Of a stretch of DNA of 64,000 nt, positions 9,925 to 19,453 are shown in pieces. The translations under genes and the position numbers were made by a program. Every line of letters starts with the position of its first letter. The stretch's first letter is position 1. The stretch lies in assembly GCA_964573505.1 (NCBI GenBank), contig CAZNMS010000001.1, forward strand, positions 28,415-92,414. The letters are read 5' to 3'. The stretch is from AM-0621 sp964573505 (GTDB taxonomy: Bacteria > Planctomycetota > Planctomycetia > Planctomycetales > Planctomycetaceae). Under the pieces are notes generated by a model. It searched no databases and was not told the origin of the DNA. It saw nothing but the letters and a program-made list of their open reading frames with translations.

Positions 9925-10100
9925 CGCGAGAGCCATAGGCTTGCTATTCATCACGCCGACTGAATAGAGACGGCTAGCGAAGAGAATTGAGTTGCAGGTA
10001 TCCGCAGAGTGTGGAGTTTACTTTTCCGTAACTCTTGCGCCAGGACATCGGGCGTTCGACCTGTTGCGGTTTTGCTGCAGCAAAGAAGCTATTTGAAATA

Positions 10101-10123
10101 ACGGCCCAGTGATGGGCCGTTTT
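10101..10123 (+). terminator. Probable intrinsic terminator after the nuo genes
   Basis: ACGGCCCA and TGGGCCGT form a perfect 8-bp stem with a GTGA tetraloop, followed directly by a short T run (TTTT from 10120). It lies 177 bases after nuoN and 20 bases before the next start codon, so it fits an intrinsic terminator for the nuo transcript. The T run is short, so some read-through is possible. Confidence 0.6.
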
Positions 10124-10143
10124 GCATTTCAGGGGGGAGCAAG

Positions 10144-10665
10144 ATGATTCTCTCGCGACTGGCGTTCTTGTTCGTTGCTCTCGGTTTGATCGGATCGCCC
10201 GGGGTAGGCGCTCCTCCGGCTAATGACGCGACCAAAGGCAGTGCTACAGCCTCCGAGCCTAGGCGTGAGTTGTTTTCTGGCAAGGTTGTATTGGCGCAGG
10301 ATGCACTGAAGAAACGCGGTATCAAAGTCGCGGAGGAGATGAAGGCTCAGGCGGTGTTGGAGCTTGAATCGGGAGAGTTGATACCAATAGCCGCTGATTG
10401 GCGCGGTCGGGCGTTCTATCAGGATTCGCAACTACGCAATCGAAGGGTTGAATTGGTCGGGTATCGACGGCCGGGGATTCCTTATCTGCAAGTCCTGAAT
10501 GTCTTCACCTTCAATGAAAAGAACGAGCGGCAGGACACGGACTATTGGTGCGACATCTGCTCGATCCCGATGTACGAGATCAAGGAATGCGAGTGTTGCC
10601 AGGGATCAATCCGCCTGAGATTTCGGCCGGGGAAGCTGCCGAGTTACGTGGAGTCGCCCAAGTAG
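10144..10665 (+). CDS. Secreted protein with C-terminal Cys cluster, unknown function
   Basis: I do not recognise this 173-residue protein. It begins with a hydrophobic signal-like segment (about residues 3-22). The region from 45 to 120 looks like a compact beta-rich domain (repeated VELVGYRRPGIPYLQVLNV-type strands). The C-terminal third holds five cysteines in a CDIC...CECC arrangement around residues 138-154, which could bind a metal or form disulfides. A strong purine-rich ribosome site (GGGGGGAG, 10132-10138) precedes the ATG. It stands alone between a terminator and a 538-base gap before the cytochrome gene. Confidence 0.75.
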   Translation: MILSRLAFLFVALGLIGSPGVGAPPANDATKGSATASEPRRELFSGKVVLAQDALKKRGIKVAEEMKAQAVLELESGELIPIAADWRGRAFYQDSQLRNRRVELVGYRRPGIPYLQVLNVFTFNEKNERQDTDYWCDICSIPMYEIKECECCQGSIRLRFRPGKLPSYVESPK

Positions 10666-11203
10666 TACATGTTGCAGGCAGTTTGGGTGCGAGCGTTTTG
10701 CCGCCTTACGGTTGCGACTCGGCGGTTCTGCGACGGCCGCCTGTTGCATCTGAATAACTGGATCAGATGCTTGGTCCTAGATGGCACCGGGACTACGCGG
10801 GCTTGCGTATATAGATTGGACGCCTCACGTGCATGGCATACCGCCGCTGAGCGCGCTCGCCAGAAGTTTGCGGTCAAACGGGCGATTTCTATATTGATAG
10901 TGAGTCGGCACGAGCGACCAGAAGCAACGAGATAACCCATCTTCTCGAGTGTCGTCTCAGTAATGGGCCAAGCACTGCATTGTGGTAATATCTCGGCTTG
11001 CAAGAGTATTGGCGCCTGCTTTGATTTTGAAACGCCTGTTGATAGAATCGTTGCCACTCTGAGCAGTGGCATTTTGCGATGCACGCTCCCGACTCTTAGG
11101 GTTATCGACGAAGCCCTTATATGTCATTGCAATGCTCGGCCCGGAGTGCGGTGAGGACGAATGGTCGTTCTCACGCTCTTTTTCCTGTCGAAAGGGTCGT
11201 GTA
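10666..11203. other. 538-base spacer with no recognised gene
   Basis: Short reading frames exist on both strands, the longest on the minus strand at 10644-11084. None has a convincing start, a family match or codon use like its neighbours. No tRNA-like fold or terminator was recognised. The promoter of the downstream cytochrome gene presumably lies here. Confidence 0.5.
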
Positions 11204-12994
11204 ATGAAGATTCGGAGTTGGTTGGTTCTATTTTTGATTGCAGCCGTTAGTGGCTGCGGTGGAAAGTCGGAGAAGGAGCCTAGTAAAGGTGGTTCGGGAG
11301 AAATGCCTTCGGCCGCATCATCTTCTCATGCTGAGAAGGATGTCGCGCCGCGGGCATATGTTTCTGATCGTCCAAAGTATGACAGTGCATCCGTGCCAGA
11401 ATATCTGGATCAGGGTTGGGATCACGAGACGCGGATGCAATGGTGGTATACGAGCCAGGGCTCCCGGGTCCTGCAATACCAGTGGTTCTTGGCGCTTGAA
11501 GAAGCCGGAAGCGAGAAGTTGCTGAATTCAGCGGAGACCTATCAGCGACTGAGATTTGTTGAGTGGCCCGCAGATGAGAGTTGGAATCCCGATGGGCTGC
11601 CGATTGGGTTTGCTCGTGATGTGGATAAGAAGACCGGAGTTGCATACTTCGGCTTCACTTGCTCGGCATGTCATACCGGGTTGATCGAGAAGGACGGTCG
11701 TAAATGGATCATTGAAGGCGGCCCGGCACACTCAGACTTCAATGCATTCGTGACTGAAATTGGCGCGGCCCTCAAGAAGACTCGCGATGACAATGCAAAG
11801 TTTGCTCGGTTTGCAAAGCGGGTGCTGCCTCCGGATGCGCCGCAGTCGGTGTCAGATGCCCTCCTGAAGGATCTTGAGATTACTGAGGCCAATCTGGGTG
11901 CTCGTATCAAGGCGAATGAACCGCCTCATCCGAATGGATATGCGAGATTGGACGCCTTCGGAAATATTTTCAACGAAGGTTCGGTTTTCGCAATCAACGT
12001 TCCTGAGAACGTGAAGCCATCGAATGCTCCAGTTTCATACCCAGTCGTTTGGGACGCTCCGCAGCATAAGATTATCCAATGGAATGGAGCAGCGGTTAAT
12101 GCGGGCATCGGGCCTTATACCCGTAACATCGGCGAGGTCGTCGGCGTCTTTGGCGATCTCCGAGTATCAAAGCGTGAGACCCTGATTCTAGGTACTGAGA
12201 AGTTACAGTACGATCATCACATTGATGTTGGGGCACTTGAGCATCTCGAAGAGATCCTGACGACGCTTTGGTCGCCGAAGTGGCCGGAAGATGTTCTGGG
12301 TAAGCTTGATTCTGAAAAGGCCGCACGCGGAAAACTGCACTACGACCAACACTGCTTGCAGTGTCATAACGTAATTGCCGACCGCACCGATCCGAAGCGA
12401 TTCATTGGCGAGAAGATGATTCCGGTTGCGGAGACGGGCACTGACCCGTTGGCGGCTACCAATCCGCTCGAGAGTAAGTCAAAGACGGGTATTCTTGAGG
12501 GTATGACGGTTCTCCCGCTGTTGAAGGTGCTGCCCGCAACAGGAATTCTGGGGGGCGAGTTTGCGGATGAGGCGCCGACGGCTCAAGTGGTTGGAAATGG
12601 TGTTATTGGAATTCTCCGCGAGGAGCGTCCGACGAAACTCGTTACGGGGCTGCCGGCTTATGTGAAGGCGGCGAAGGCTAATCCGGCAAAGACGACGGCT
12701 AGCTATAAGGCACGTCCGCTGAACGGCATTTGGGCATCAGCCCCGTTCTTGCATAACGGCTCGGTACCGAATCTTGCAGAGCTGCTGAAGAAGCCGGCAG
12801 AGCGAGTTGCGAAGTTCCGAGTGGGTAGTTGGGAAATGGATGCAGCCAATGTTGGCTTCTCAACTGCTGAAGGGCCCCATACGAGCGAGTTTGATACTTC
12901 GCTGCCCGGCAACTCGAACGCGGGTCATGATCATGGCGCAGGTCTAACGGCTGAGCAGAAGAGCGAATTGATCGAGTACATCAAGGGACTCTAA
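11204..12994 (+). CDS. RoxA-like di-haem cytochrome c lipoprotein
   Basis: The 596-residue protein starts with a lipoprotein signal: a hydrophobic run followed by AVSGCGG, so Cys18 or so would be lipidated and the protein exported. Two haem-attachment motifs are visible, CSACH and CLQCH. The segment YLDQGWDHETRMQWWYTSQG is typical of the di-haem 'cytochrome c peroxidase/rubber oxygenase RoxA-like' family. Members are periplasmic or secreted oxidoreductases; substrates are mostly unknown. The frame is open further upstream, but ATG 11204 is preceded by AAAGGG and begins the signal peptide exactly. The gene appears monocistronic. Family membership is likely; the substrate cannot be inferred. 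Confidence 0.85.
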   Translation: MKIRSWLVLFLIAAVSGCGGKSEKEPSKGGSGEMPSAASSSHAEKDVAPRAYVSDRPKYDSASVPEYLDQGWDHETRMQWWYTSQGSRVLQYQWFLALEEAGSEKLLNSAETYQRLRFVEWPADESWNPDGLPIGFARDVDKKTGVAYFGFTCSACHTGLIEKDGRKWIIEGGPAHSDFNAFVTEIGAALKKTRDDNAKFARFAKRVLPPDAPQSVSDALLKDLEITEANLGARIKANEPPHPNGYARLDAFGNIFNEGSVFAINVPENVKPSNAPVSYPVVWDAPQHKIIQWNGAAVNAGIGPYTRNIGEVVGVFGDLRVSKRETLILGTEKLQYDHHIDVGALEHLEEILTTLWSPKWPEDVLGKLDSEKAARGKLHYDQHCLQCHNVIADRTDPKRFIGEKMIPVAETGTDPLAATNPLESKSKTGILEGMTVLPLLKVLPATGILGGEFADEAPTAQVVGNGVIGILREERPTKLVTGLPAYVKAAKANPAKTTASYKARPLNGIWASAPFLHNGSVPNLAELLKKPAERVAKFRVGSWEMDAANVGFSTAEGPHTSEFDTSLPGNSNAGHDHGAGLTAEQKSELIEYIKGL

Positions 12995-13464
12995 GCGGCC
13001 AGACGGGATTGTGTCGGTCGTTAATCATTAGGGTCAGGAATACTGTGTATTAATGATCTGACCGAGGTTGATTAGTGTCTGCGGCCCATTAGATCTGCTT
13101 CGAACTGCGCTGTTGATTGCGCAGGCGAGTGGTGCTCAGTAATCCGGTTGAAGTCGGGCTGCGAGGTCTGAGTGCCGCGATACGTGCGAGGCTATCTGTA
13201 GGTTAATTTTCGAACCGTCGTCCGCTGCGCATTAAGAGTTGTTCGGTGCATTGAAGCTGGCGAACTCTTTCTGCGTGCGGACGGCGGTTTTTTCTTTGTG
13301 CTCGGCCTCATTGTTGAAGGGCGAGAATGGCACGCTGCGCGTTTTGTGTTTCGAGTCGTCGCAGAGTCGGCATTTGCGCGTTGTCGTGTGCTCATTTTCG
13401 CGCCCCGAATGAATGGTCGAGGCGCTTTTGATATGCGATCAAATTTCCTCAGAAGGATTTCATC
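12995..13464. other. 470-base spacer with no recognised gene
   Basis: No supported reading frame was found. There are imperfect inverted repeats (for example around 13032-13066, and AAGAGTT...AACTCTT near 13232-13270 followed by a T-rich run at 13289) that could act as terminators. I cannot assign any of them firmly. Confidence 0.4.
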
Positions 13465-14340
13465 ATGCCATTGACTAAGGAATTGTTGAGTCAGTCGATT
13501 CTCTTCTGTCGCTTCGCAGCGGCGGCTTATTTGGATCGCGATCCGAAAGGTGAAGTTGGCCTGACCGGTAAGAAAGCGGACAAGACGCCGAAGCTAACCT
13601 GCGATCAGAGGTTTAATCCCGAGAGCACAGGGAACACGACTGATACCGAGGCGCTTGTTTGTTATTGGAATAACGACATCGTAATTGCGTTTCGGGGAAC
13701 CGAGCCGACGTTTAAGGATATCTTCACCGACATGAATGGCGTGCTGACGCCGAATACGGATGCTGCATGGGGCGGCCAATTGCATTCGGGATTTCAAGCG
13801 GCGGCGAATTCGGTATATGAGCCAATTGTTAGATATGTGAAGCAGTTGCAAGAGTCGGATGATGGCGTGACTCGCCGAATCTTCGTTTGCGGTCACAGTT
13901 TGGGCGGGGCATTAGCGGTGATCACAGCGAGCCGATTGCTCAAGGATTCTCGGGTGAAGTGTCGGATTGCGGGCATCTTTACCTATGGTGCACCTCGCGT
14001 CGGGGATGAAGCGTTCGCTGCCGCGTACCAGAAGACCCCGCTGAAAGAGGTCACTCATATGTGGGTCTCGGTCAAAGATCCTGTCGCTCGGGTTGCACCA
14101 GTGGCGATGGAATATCGGCATGTGATCCCTGAGCAGCATGTGCTGGAAGGCGGTAATACCGAGATGAAGAATCTTGATAAGGAAGCAAAAGACGCGATTG
14201 AGAAGAGTTGGATACCGAAAGTCGGATTCAAGGCGATTCAGGTCGGCGCGATTCTGCTCAACGCATGGAACTCGATGGACCCGAAGGAGCATTCGGTCGA
14301 GGCTTCATACCTGCAACAACTTGAGAAATTGAAGGTTTGA
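13465..14340 (+). CDS. Class 3 lipase family protein
   Basis: This is an alpha/beta hydrolase of the fungal-type class 3 lipase family, expected to hydrolyse acyl esters. The nucleophile motif GHSLGG places Ser145 at the elbow (VCGHSLGGALAVITASRLL). The oxyanion-side strand IVIAFRGTEPTFKDI is typical. Asp205 (VSVKDPVARVAP) and His276 (KEHSVEASYL) fit the remaining catalytic triad positions. No signal peptide is visible, so the protein may act in the cytoplasm or leave by another route. The length of 291 residues is normal. ATG 13465 follows AGAAGGA at a good distance. Flanked by gene-poor DNA, it appears to be transcribed alone. Confidence 0.85.
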   Translation: MPLTKELLSQSILFCRFAAAAYLDRDPKGEVGLTGKKADKTPKLTCDQRFNPESTGNTTDTEALVCYWNNDIVIAFRGTEPTFKDIFTDMNGVLTPNTDAAWGGQLHSGFQAAANSVYEPIVRYVKQLQESDDGVTRRIFVCGHSLGGALAVITASRLLKDSRVKCRIAGIFTYGAPRVGDEAFAAAYQKTPLKEVTHMWVSVKDPVARVAPVAMEYRHVIPEQHVLEGGNTEMKNLDKEAKDAIEKSWIPKVGFKAIQVGAILLNAWNSMDPKEHSVEASYLQQLEKLKV

Positions 14341-14844
14341 TGCGAATTGGTTGTCTGAATTCGGGCTACGGGTTCGGTGTCTGTGCCGAGCACGGTGTGA
14401 GTTGAGCCCTCGGCGATTTCATCACGAGTTTCAGGTGAGCGAGTCAGGCGGCGGCGTCTTATGCGCCCGCAATGTGAGTTTTTCTCGTTGCGGTCAGTCA
14501 TTCGACCCGCCGCATTTGATCCGTCTGCGGTTCGCTCGCTCGGACCAACTGACGTCGGTGTCCGGCTTGCTGTTATATGTCTCAATTCAGACCGCGAGCC
14601 GTATAAAGGCGATAATGAAGAGTCTCGTCCGGTTGACTCATGCGAGTGAGGGGGCATACCGAATGACTGGAAGTGCTGCCGAGCGACGGACAGGATGTCC
14701 GTCGTACTTCAATTGACGGCGTACTTTGGGAGTACGGCAACGCCGAGACGGACCGCGATTATTCGGGCAGGGATAGAGTGGGAAATTGCAGCCTTTCTCA
14801 TCGTTGTGATGAAAGGGACGGCCAACTGGCCCGAAGTCGCGGGG
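14341..14844. other. 504-base spacer between convergent genes, no recognised gene
   Basis: The stretch lies between the lipase gene and the end of the minus-strand carboxypeptidase. Several overlapping short frames occur but none shows a domain or a ribosome site. No clear terminator hairpin with a T run was found. Confidence 0.4.
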
Positions 14845-16842
14845 CTATTTCTGCGGTAGTGAAGTGAGCGTTGCGCGGACTTTTTGCTTGAGGGCTTCTG
14901 AGACGATTTCGTGCTCGAAGACTAATTGGGCGGCGGTTTGTTTTTCTTCCAGCGTTGAAGTCGGGATGCCGCAGAGTGCTTCGAAGAGATCAACGGTCAT
15001 CAGCGCTCCGAAGATGCTGCGCTGAGGCTTCGGGCTGAGTTGCTGTCGCAAAAGTTGCACGGCTTGCTGCCGCGCGGCAATGGCTTGCTCCGGCTGATTG
15101 AGTCGCTCGTAGTCGGAGGCGATGCGATTCAAGACGCGACCTCGGTCGTGCGGCAGCGCGCAAGTGAGTTGCTGCTGAGCGAGCTTGATCGACTGCGAGT
15201 ACTCCTTGCGATCACGATAGAACTGGCTCGCGATCTCGAAGGAGGCGGCCTGCTTCTCGAACGCTACATGGGGGAATTGCACGACGGCTTGCAGGTAGTC
15301 ATTGATGCGCTGCGGCGTTGATGCGGGATCGGCAACGGCGACTTGCAGTCGTTGCACGGTTGCTGTCTGACGTTGCAACGTCGTTGCGTGTGAGTCCGCA
15401 AGCACGACATCGCAGTGTCGATGCGCGTCTACGAAACGCTTTTGAAACGCTCGCAGCAGCGTCATGAGATTGTTCGCTTCGACCCGGAGCACGGGAGCGG
15501 CATCCGCTTTGAGGTGCTCATTTAGCAGCGTCTCCGTTTCGGCAGGCTTGCTGCGATAGGTCTGAGTTGCCTTTGTCCGCAGCGCGATTAGGTCGGCGTA
15601 GCTGTTGGCTCGGAGTGAACTCTCTTCGTCAGCGGAGAGGTGCGTTGTCCGCGTCCATGCAGCGAGCATCGACTCGCCGTAAGCTCGCGCCAATGCGGGA
15701 ACGAGTTCAACGTCGCGCTGTATGTAGGGAACTTCGAGCGTCGCGGCGAAGACGGCTCGATCTCGGAGCGCGAAGTAGTGCGAGCTAATGCGGCGATCGA
15801 CGGCATTCGGCTTCGCCGGGTTCGTCAAAAGGTTGAGCGGTGTCATCACGCGTTGCGGCCGCTCTTCTTTGATCCACTGAATGAACTCATTGAGATTGTC
15901 TGACACATGCGGCACGCCGAGTCCCAAGAAGTGAAAGGCTTCGTGAACGTCTCCGCGAAGTGCCGGGCAGTGAAAGTCGAGTGCGTAGCGCACTTGCTGT
16001 GCTTCCGCCAATTCTTGAATCGCGAGAATCTCGGGATAGAGCGGCGACGGGCCGTAGTCGCGATTGTGATCGTGAGGAGCGCGGTTCTTGCCTTGATCAC
16101 CGGCTTGCACGCCATCCTTATCAACGAGCGGGATTGCATAGAGGACATGCCGTTTGCGGAACTCAATACCGCTGGGCGAGTCCGACATCGCTGCGTGTAA
16201 GAATCCTTCCAGCACGAAACTGGCCATTGATTCGCAGGCATGATGCCGCGCGGTCACGACCATCGCGCGGACATCGCGACTCGGTTCGCCAATCTGCAGC
16301 AGTTCGATCGGTGTGCCGCGTCGCGTCTTCGTCAGTGTGTGCTGCGTCAAATGCGGATTCGTTTCATGCCACTTGATGAAGCGATCAAGATCGCGCTGCA
16401 GATAGGGAATCGCGACCGCAAAGCGGACGGTGAGATGCTCGGACGAGAAGTCGTAAGCGAACGACTCGCGCGGCTTCTCGGCGGGGTTGCTTGAGGTCGT
16501 TGCGTACTGGACGTGCTCAGCACCGAGCCAATTCCATGAGTCGCCGCCATCAACGCTGACCGCCGGTCCGCGCACGCCGATCATCGGTGAGCCGGCGAAT
16601 GAGAACGTGACAGGTCCGGGCTCGGCCGCTTGAGCTTCGAAGTGCCAATAGAACCAAGATTGGCCGCCGCGCAGGTCGGGAGCTAATTCAACGGCCCCGT
16701 CCGAGTTGCGAACGACGATCACATTGCCGCCCGGAAAGTTGCTGCGGATCTCAACTCGCGACTCCTTCGCAATAAGAGTTAGAGGCAGCAGCGCGAGCCA
16801 ACACAACGAGGCCAGACAGAGGCGAGTCATCGGAGTCTTCAT
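14845..16842 (-). CDS. M14-family zinc carboxypeptidase, exported
   Basis: The protein (665 residues from this start) has a signal peptide, a beta-sandwich N domain as in the cytosolic-carboxypeptidase branch, and an M14 catalytic domain. Zinc ligands are His201 and Glu204 (HHACES) and His291 (LDFHC). The substrate-binding Asn-Arg is in HDHNRDYG and the catalytic Glu370 in ATLEVPYIQ. M14 enzymes remove C-terminal residues from peptides. The C-terminal 250 residues are helical, without a recognised domain. The frame is open to 16974. I chose Met at 16842 because it leads directly into the signal peptide; 16872 (weak GGA upstream) and 16830 are alternatives. Confidence 0.85.
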   Translation of the reverse strand: MKTPMTRLCLASLCWLALLPLTLIAKESRVEIRSNFPGGNVIVVRNSDGAVELAPDLRGGQSWFYWHFEAQAAEPGPVTFSFAGSPMIGVRGPAVSVDGGDSWNWLGAEHVQYATTSSNPAEKPRESFAYDFSSEHLTVRFAVAIPYLQRDLDRFIKWHETNPHLTQHTLTKTRRGTPIELLQIGEPSRDVRAMVVTARHHACESMASFVLEGFLHAAMSDSPSGIEFRKRHVLYAIPLVDKDGVQAGDQGKNRAPHDHNRDYGPSPLYPEILAIQELAEAQQVRYALDFHCPALRGDVHEAFHFLGLGVPHVSDNLNEFIQWIKEERPQRVMTPLNLLTNPAKPNAVDRRISSHYFALRDRAVFAATLEVPYIQRDVELVPALARAYGESMLAAWTRTTHLSADEESSLRANSYADLIALRTKATQTYRSKPAETETLLNEHLKADAAPVLRVEANNLMTLLRAFQKRFVDAHRHCDVVLADSHATTLQRQTATVQRLQVAVADPASTPQRINDYLQAVVQFPHVAFEKQAASFEIASQFYRDRKEYSQSIKLAQQQLTCALPHDRGRVLNRIASDYERLNQPEQAIAARQQAVQLLRQQLSPKPQRSIFGALMTVDLFEALCGIPTSTLEEKQTAAQLVFEHEIVSEALKQKVRATLTSLPQK

Positions 16843-17086
16843 TCGGGAGATGAGGGCGGGTTGTGCTCGCATTTCAGGTCCAGTTCGCGACGCGCGGTTG
16901 ATTGTTCTTTGAGTTGTTTGCATCCATCGGGCGGTGGCGGTTGCAGAGACGTTTGCTCGAAACGACAGAGCCATCTGGGCACAGCAAAGAGAAGACGGTT
17001 AGGGATAGCCGAGGAGTAACTTCCCGATTTGGCATCGCGTAGGTCGGGCGCCTACGTCCGACAGCGACGCAGCACGGATGTAGGCA

Positions 17087-17312
17087 ACTCATGATTTCTC
17101 ACAACTCGCGAATATGGTCGCGGGCGAGCAGCGGGAGAAATCAGCTTGATTCACGCCCTTTTTAGGGTTTGCGCCAGCCACATGGGATCGCTGATGGAGT
17201 GGCGCTGGTCCAGCTGAGGTTGGCAGGAAGCGGCACTTTGCGGCTTCGCTCAACTGCAACCATGCCGCTGATTTTCTCTCCTCGCTTGTGGGGTGAGCAG
17301 CAACTCGGAGCG
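17087..17312. mobile_element. Orphan end of an IS4-like element
   Basis: About 225 bases match the right part of the element at 56501-57370, in inverted orientation, at roughly 80% by eye. The match begins with the same terminal inverted repeat (ACTCATGATTTCTCACAA at 17087-17104). It continues through the non-coding leader and reaches the transposase start (ATG 17261, reading MPLIFSPRLWGEQQLG), where similarity ends. The rest of the transposase and the other end are missing. The fragment lies between the divergent carboxypeptidase and earP genes. Confidence 0.7.
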
Positions 17313-17538
17313 CGTCAAAGTCTGTCCGAGAAGTGGGAAAGGCATCCCGCCTGTCGGCAGAGGTCATCCGATCTGGAATAATTCTGACAGTCTGGAAGCC
17401 TATCCCACGACCTTTTCGGACAGGCTCCTAACATTGGCCCTCCACTTTAGAACTGCGCCCGGATCGCAGAGACCGAGTGCTCCTGAACTCGAGGATTCTT
17501 TTGGATCGGATTCAACCTTGTCACGAAACGGCAATCGC

Positions 17539-18726
17539 ATGCGGCGCTGGGACATCTTTTGCGCGGTCGTCGACAACTTCGGAGACATCGGAGTCTGCTG
17601 GCGCTTAGCCCGTGAACTCGCCGCCGAGCATGCCGTCTCCGTCCGCTTGTGGGTCGACGATCTCGCAACCTTCGCACAACTCTGCCCGCTCGTTCGAACG
17701 GATGCTGAGTCTCAGCAAGTCGGAGCGATCGAAGTTCGAAAGTGGATGAGTGACTTTTCAGCCGTTGAAGCTGCCGACGTTGTTGTTGAAGCCTTCGCCT
17801 GCCAATTGCCCGAGCGTTATGTCGAACGAATGGCTGCCCGCGAAGGGGCGCCCGTTTGGATCAACCTCGAATATCTCAGCGCCGAAGACTGGGTTGAGAA
17901 CTGCCATCAAATACCGTCACCGCAACCGCAGTGGGGACTCACGAAGTACTTCTTCTTTCCCGGATTCACGCCCCAAACCGGCGGACTGCTGCGCGAGCGA
18001 AAATTGCAGACCGAGTTCAACGCCTTTGATACCGCAACTCGTGAGCAATTCTGGCAGCAACTCGGGCTTGATCCCCCGAGGAAAGCGGAATTGCGAATTT
18101 CACTCTTCTGCTACGAGAACCCCGCACTGCCCGAACTTCTTCGACATTGGGAACAAAGCACTCGCCCCATAACCGTTCTCGCCACTGCGGGAGCAGCGAC
18201 GGAGCAGTGCCGTAATTATGCATGCGATAATAATGACAATTCAGATTGCTGCTTACCGCCGCTGCTGTATCAACGCGGCAATTTGACCATTCACGCACTG
18301 CCATTTCTGGAGCACTCGGACTTCGACCGATTGTTGTGGGCCTGCGATGTGAATCTCGTTCGCGGGGAAGACTCGTTCGTTCGAGCCCAATGGGCACGCC
18401 GGCCGTTCGTTTGGCAGCCGTATGTGCAACCCGAAGACGCGCATCTCGTGAAGTTGCAGGCGTTTCTCGATCGCTACCTCGCAGCGCCATCGGCCAATGA
18501 GAGCGCAGCTGCAACCGCCGCAGCCATCCGAAACTTATGGTTTGCATGGAATGAAACCGGTCAGATTGGCGCCGAATGGGATCAGTTCGAACGCCATTTA
18601 GCAGCAATTGAGCGGCTGCAGGTCGACTGGATCACCCAACTTGACCGAGTTGGGGAACTGACCAACAATCTGGCCCGATTTGCGGCGGAAATGGAACGGC
18701 GAGGGCTCGCTGATCCCCACTCTTGA
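17539..18726 (+). CDS. earP: EF-P arginine rhamnosyltransferase EarP
   Basis: EarP transfers rhamnose from dTDP-L-rhamnose to a specific arginine of elongation factor P. The N-terminal signature DNFGDIGVCWRLARELA includes the two aspartates (Asp12, Asp16) known to be essential in the family. The C-terminal RGEDSFVRAQWARRPFVWQ contains the nucleotide-sugar-binding RGEDS motif. From ATG 17539 the protein has 395 residues, the normal size; the frame is open upstream to 17293 but that sequence overlaps the region next to the IS fragment and has no family similarity. The efp gene follows 132 bases downstream, with an Arg-type acceptor loop, which strongly supports the function. Confidence 0.93.
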   Translation: MRRWDIFCAVVDNFGDIGVCWRLARELAAEHAVSVRLWVDDLATFAQLCPLVRTDAESQQVGAIEVRKWMSDFSAVEAADVVVEAFACQLPERYVERMAAREGAPVWINLEYLSAEDWVENCHQIPSPQPQWGLTKYFFFPGFTPQTGGLLRERKLQTEFNAFDTATREQFWQQLGLDPPRKAELRISLFCYENPALPELLRHWEQSTRPITVLATAGAATEQCRNYACDNNDNSDCCLPPLLYQRGNLTIHALPFLEHSDFDRLLWACDVNLVRGEDSFVRAQWARRPFVWQPYVQPEDAHLVKLQAFLDRYLAAPSANESAAATAAAIRNLWFAWNETGQIGAEWDQFERHLAAIERLQVDWITQLDRVGELTNNLARFAAEMERRGLADPHS

Positions 18727-18858
18727 TCGCTTGATGGCGGGTTTTCGAGCCGCCATTCGCTCGGATTCACGGCGGTAATGGCATCGCCGGACGTCTCGCT
18801 CGGCATGCAGGCGGGTCCGATTTTCACAGTCTCGATTCGAATCATGGGAAGAATGTAA

Positions 18859-19434
18859 ATGGCTATCCGAATTGCCGGTGAACTCCGCTCGGGAAATGTG
18901 TTGATGATTGGTAGTGAGCCGCAGCAGGTCGTTAAGGCGGTATATAACAAATCGGGCCGCAACGCTGCTGTCGTGAGAATCAAACTGAAGCACGTCCTGA
19001 CGGGCCGAATTGCCGAAGTCGTGCATAAGGCCGACGAGAAATTCGAAATGATCATTCTCGACAAGAAGGATTGCACATACTCCTATTCGACGCCCGACTG
19101 TCACGTCTTTGTTGATACGGATTTCAATCAATACGAGATCCCGATCGACAGCATGGAAGATCAAGCTAAGTGGATCTGCTCGGATATGACCGACGTCTGC
19201 GAAGTGACGTTCTTCGAGGGACGTCCGATTTCCGTTGAATTCCCGGCAACCATCGTGCGAGTCGTCGAGTACACCGAACCGGCAATGCGCGGCGATACGT
19301 CGGGCAAAGTGATGAAGCCTGCCGTGCTCAAGGAGAGCAAGCACGAACTGCAAGTTTCTCAGTTCGTTCAAATTGGCGATCGGATCGAAATTGATACCGA
19401 AACCGGCGAATTCCGAAAGCGCCTCGGCCAATAG
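18859..19434 (+). CDS. efp: Elongation factor P, Arg-type (EarP substrate)
   Basis: EF-P binds between the P and E sites of the ribosome and promotes peptide-bond formation at polyproline stretches. The 191-residue protein has the three-domain layout of the family. The tip loop of domain I reads NKSGRNAAVV, so the modified residue is Arg34, as in EarP-dependent EF-Ps, rather than the Lys of the EpmA or Lys-modifying types. The domain III signature YTEPAMRGDTSGKVMKPA is intact. GAAGAATG context precedes the ATG. A terminator follows immediately. With earP adjacent, rhamnosylation is the expected modification; the dTDP-rhamnose genes are not in the window. Confidence 0.97.
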   Translation: MAIRIAGELRSGNVLMIGSEPQQVVKAVYNKSGRNAAVVRIKLKHVLTGRIAEVVHKADEKFEMIILDKKDCTYSYSTPDCHVFVDTDFNQYEIPIDSMEDQAKWICSDMTDVCEVTFFEGRPISVEFPATIVRVVEYTEPAMRGDTSGKVMKPAVLKESKHELQVSQFVQIGDRIEIDTETGEFRKRLGQ

Positions 19435-19453
19435 TACGACCCTATCAAACACC

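Noticed and set aside
10644..11084. Minus-strand frame of 146 codons in the gap before the cytochrome gene
   Set aside because: No ribosome site, no recognisable domain, and an Arg/Thr-rich composition typical of chance frames.
18734..18756. Terminator after earP
   Set aside because: ATGGCGG/CCGCCAT forms a 7-bp stem but no T run follows, and efp begins soon after, so read-through or a separate promoter is equally likely.
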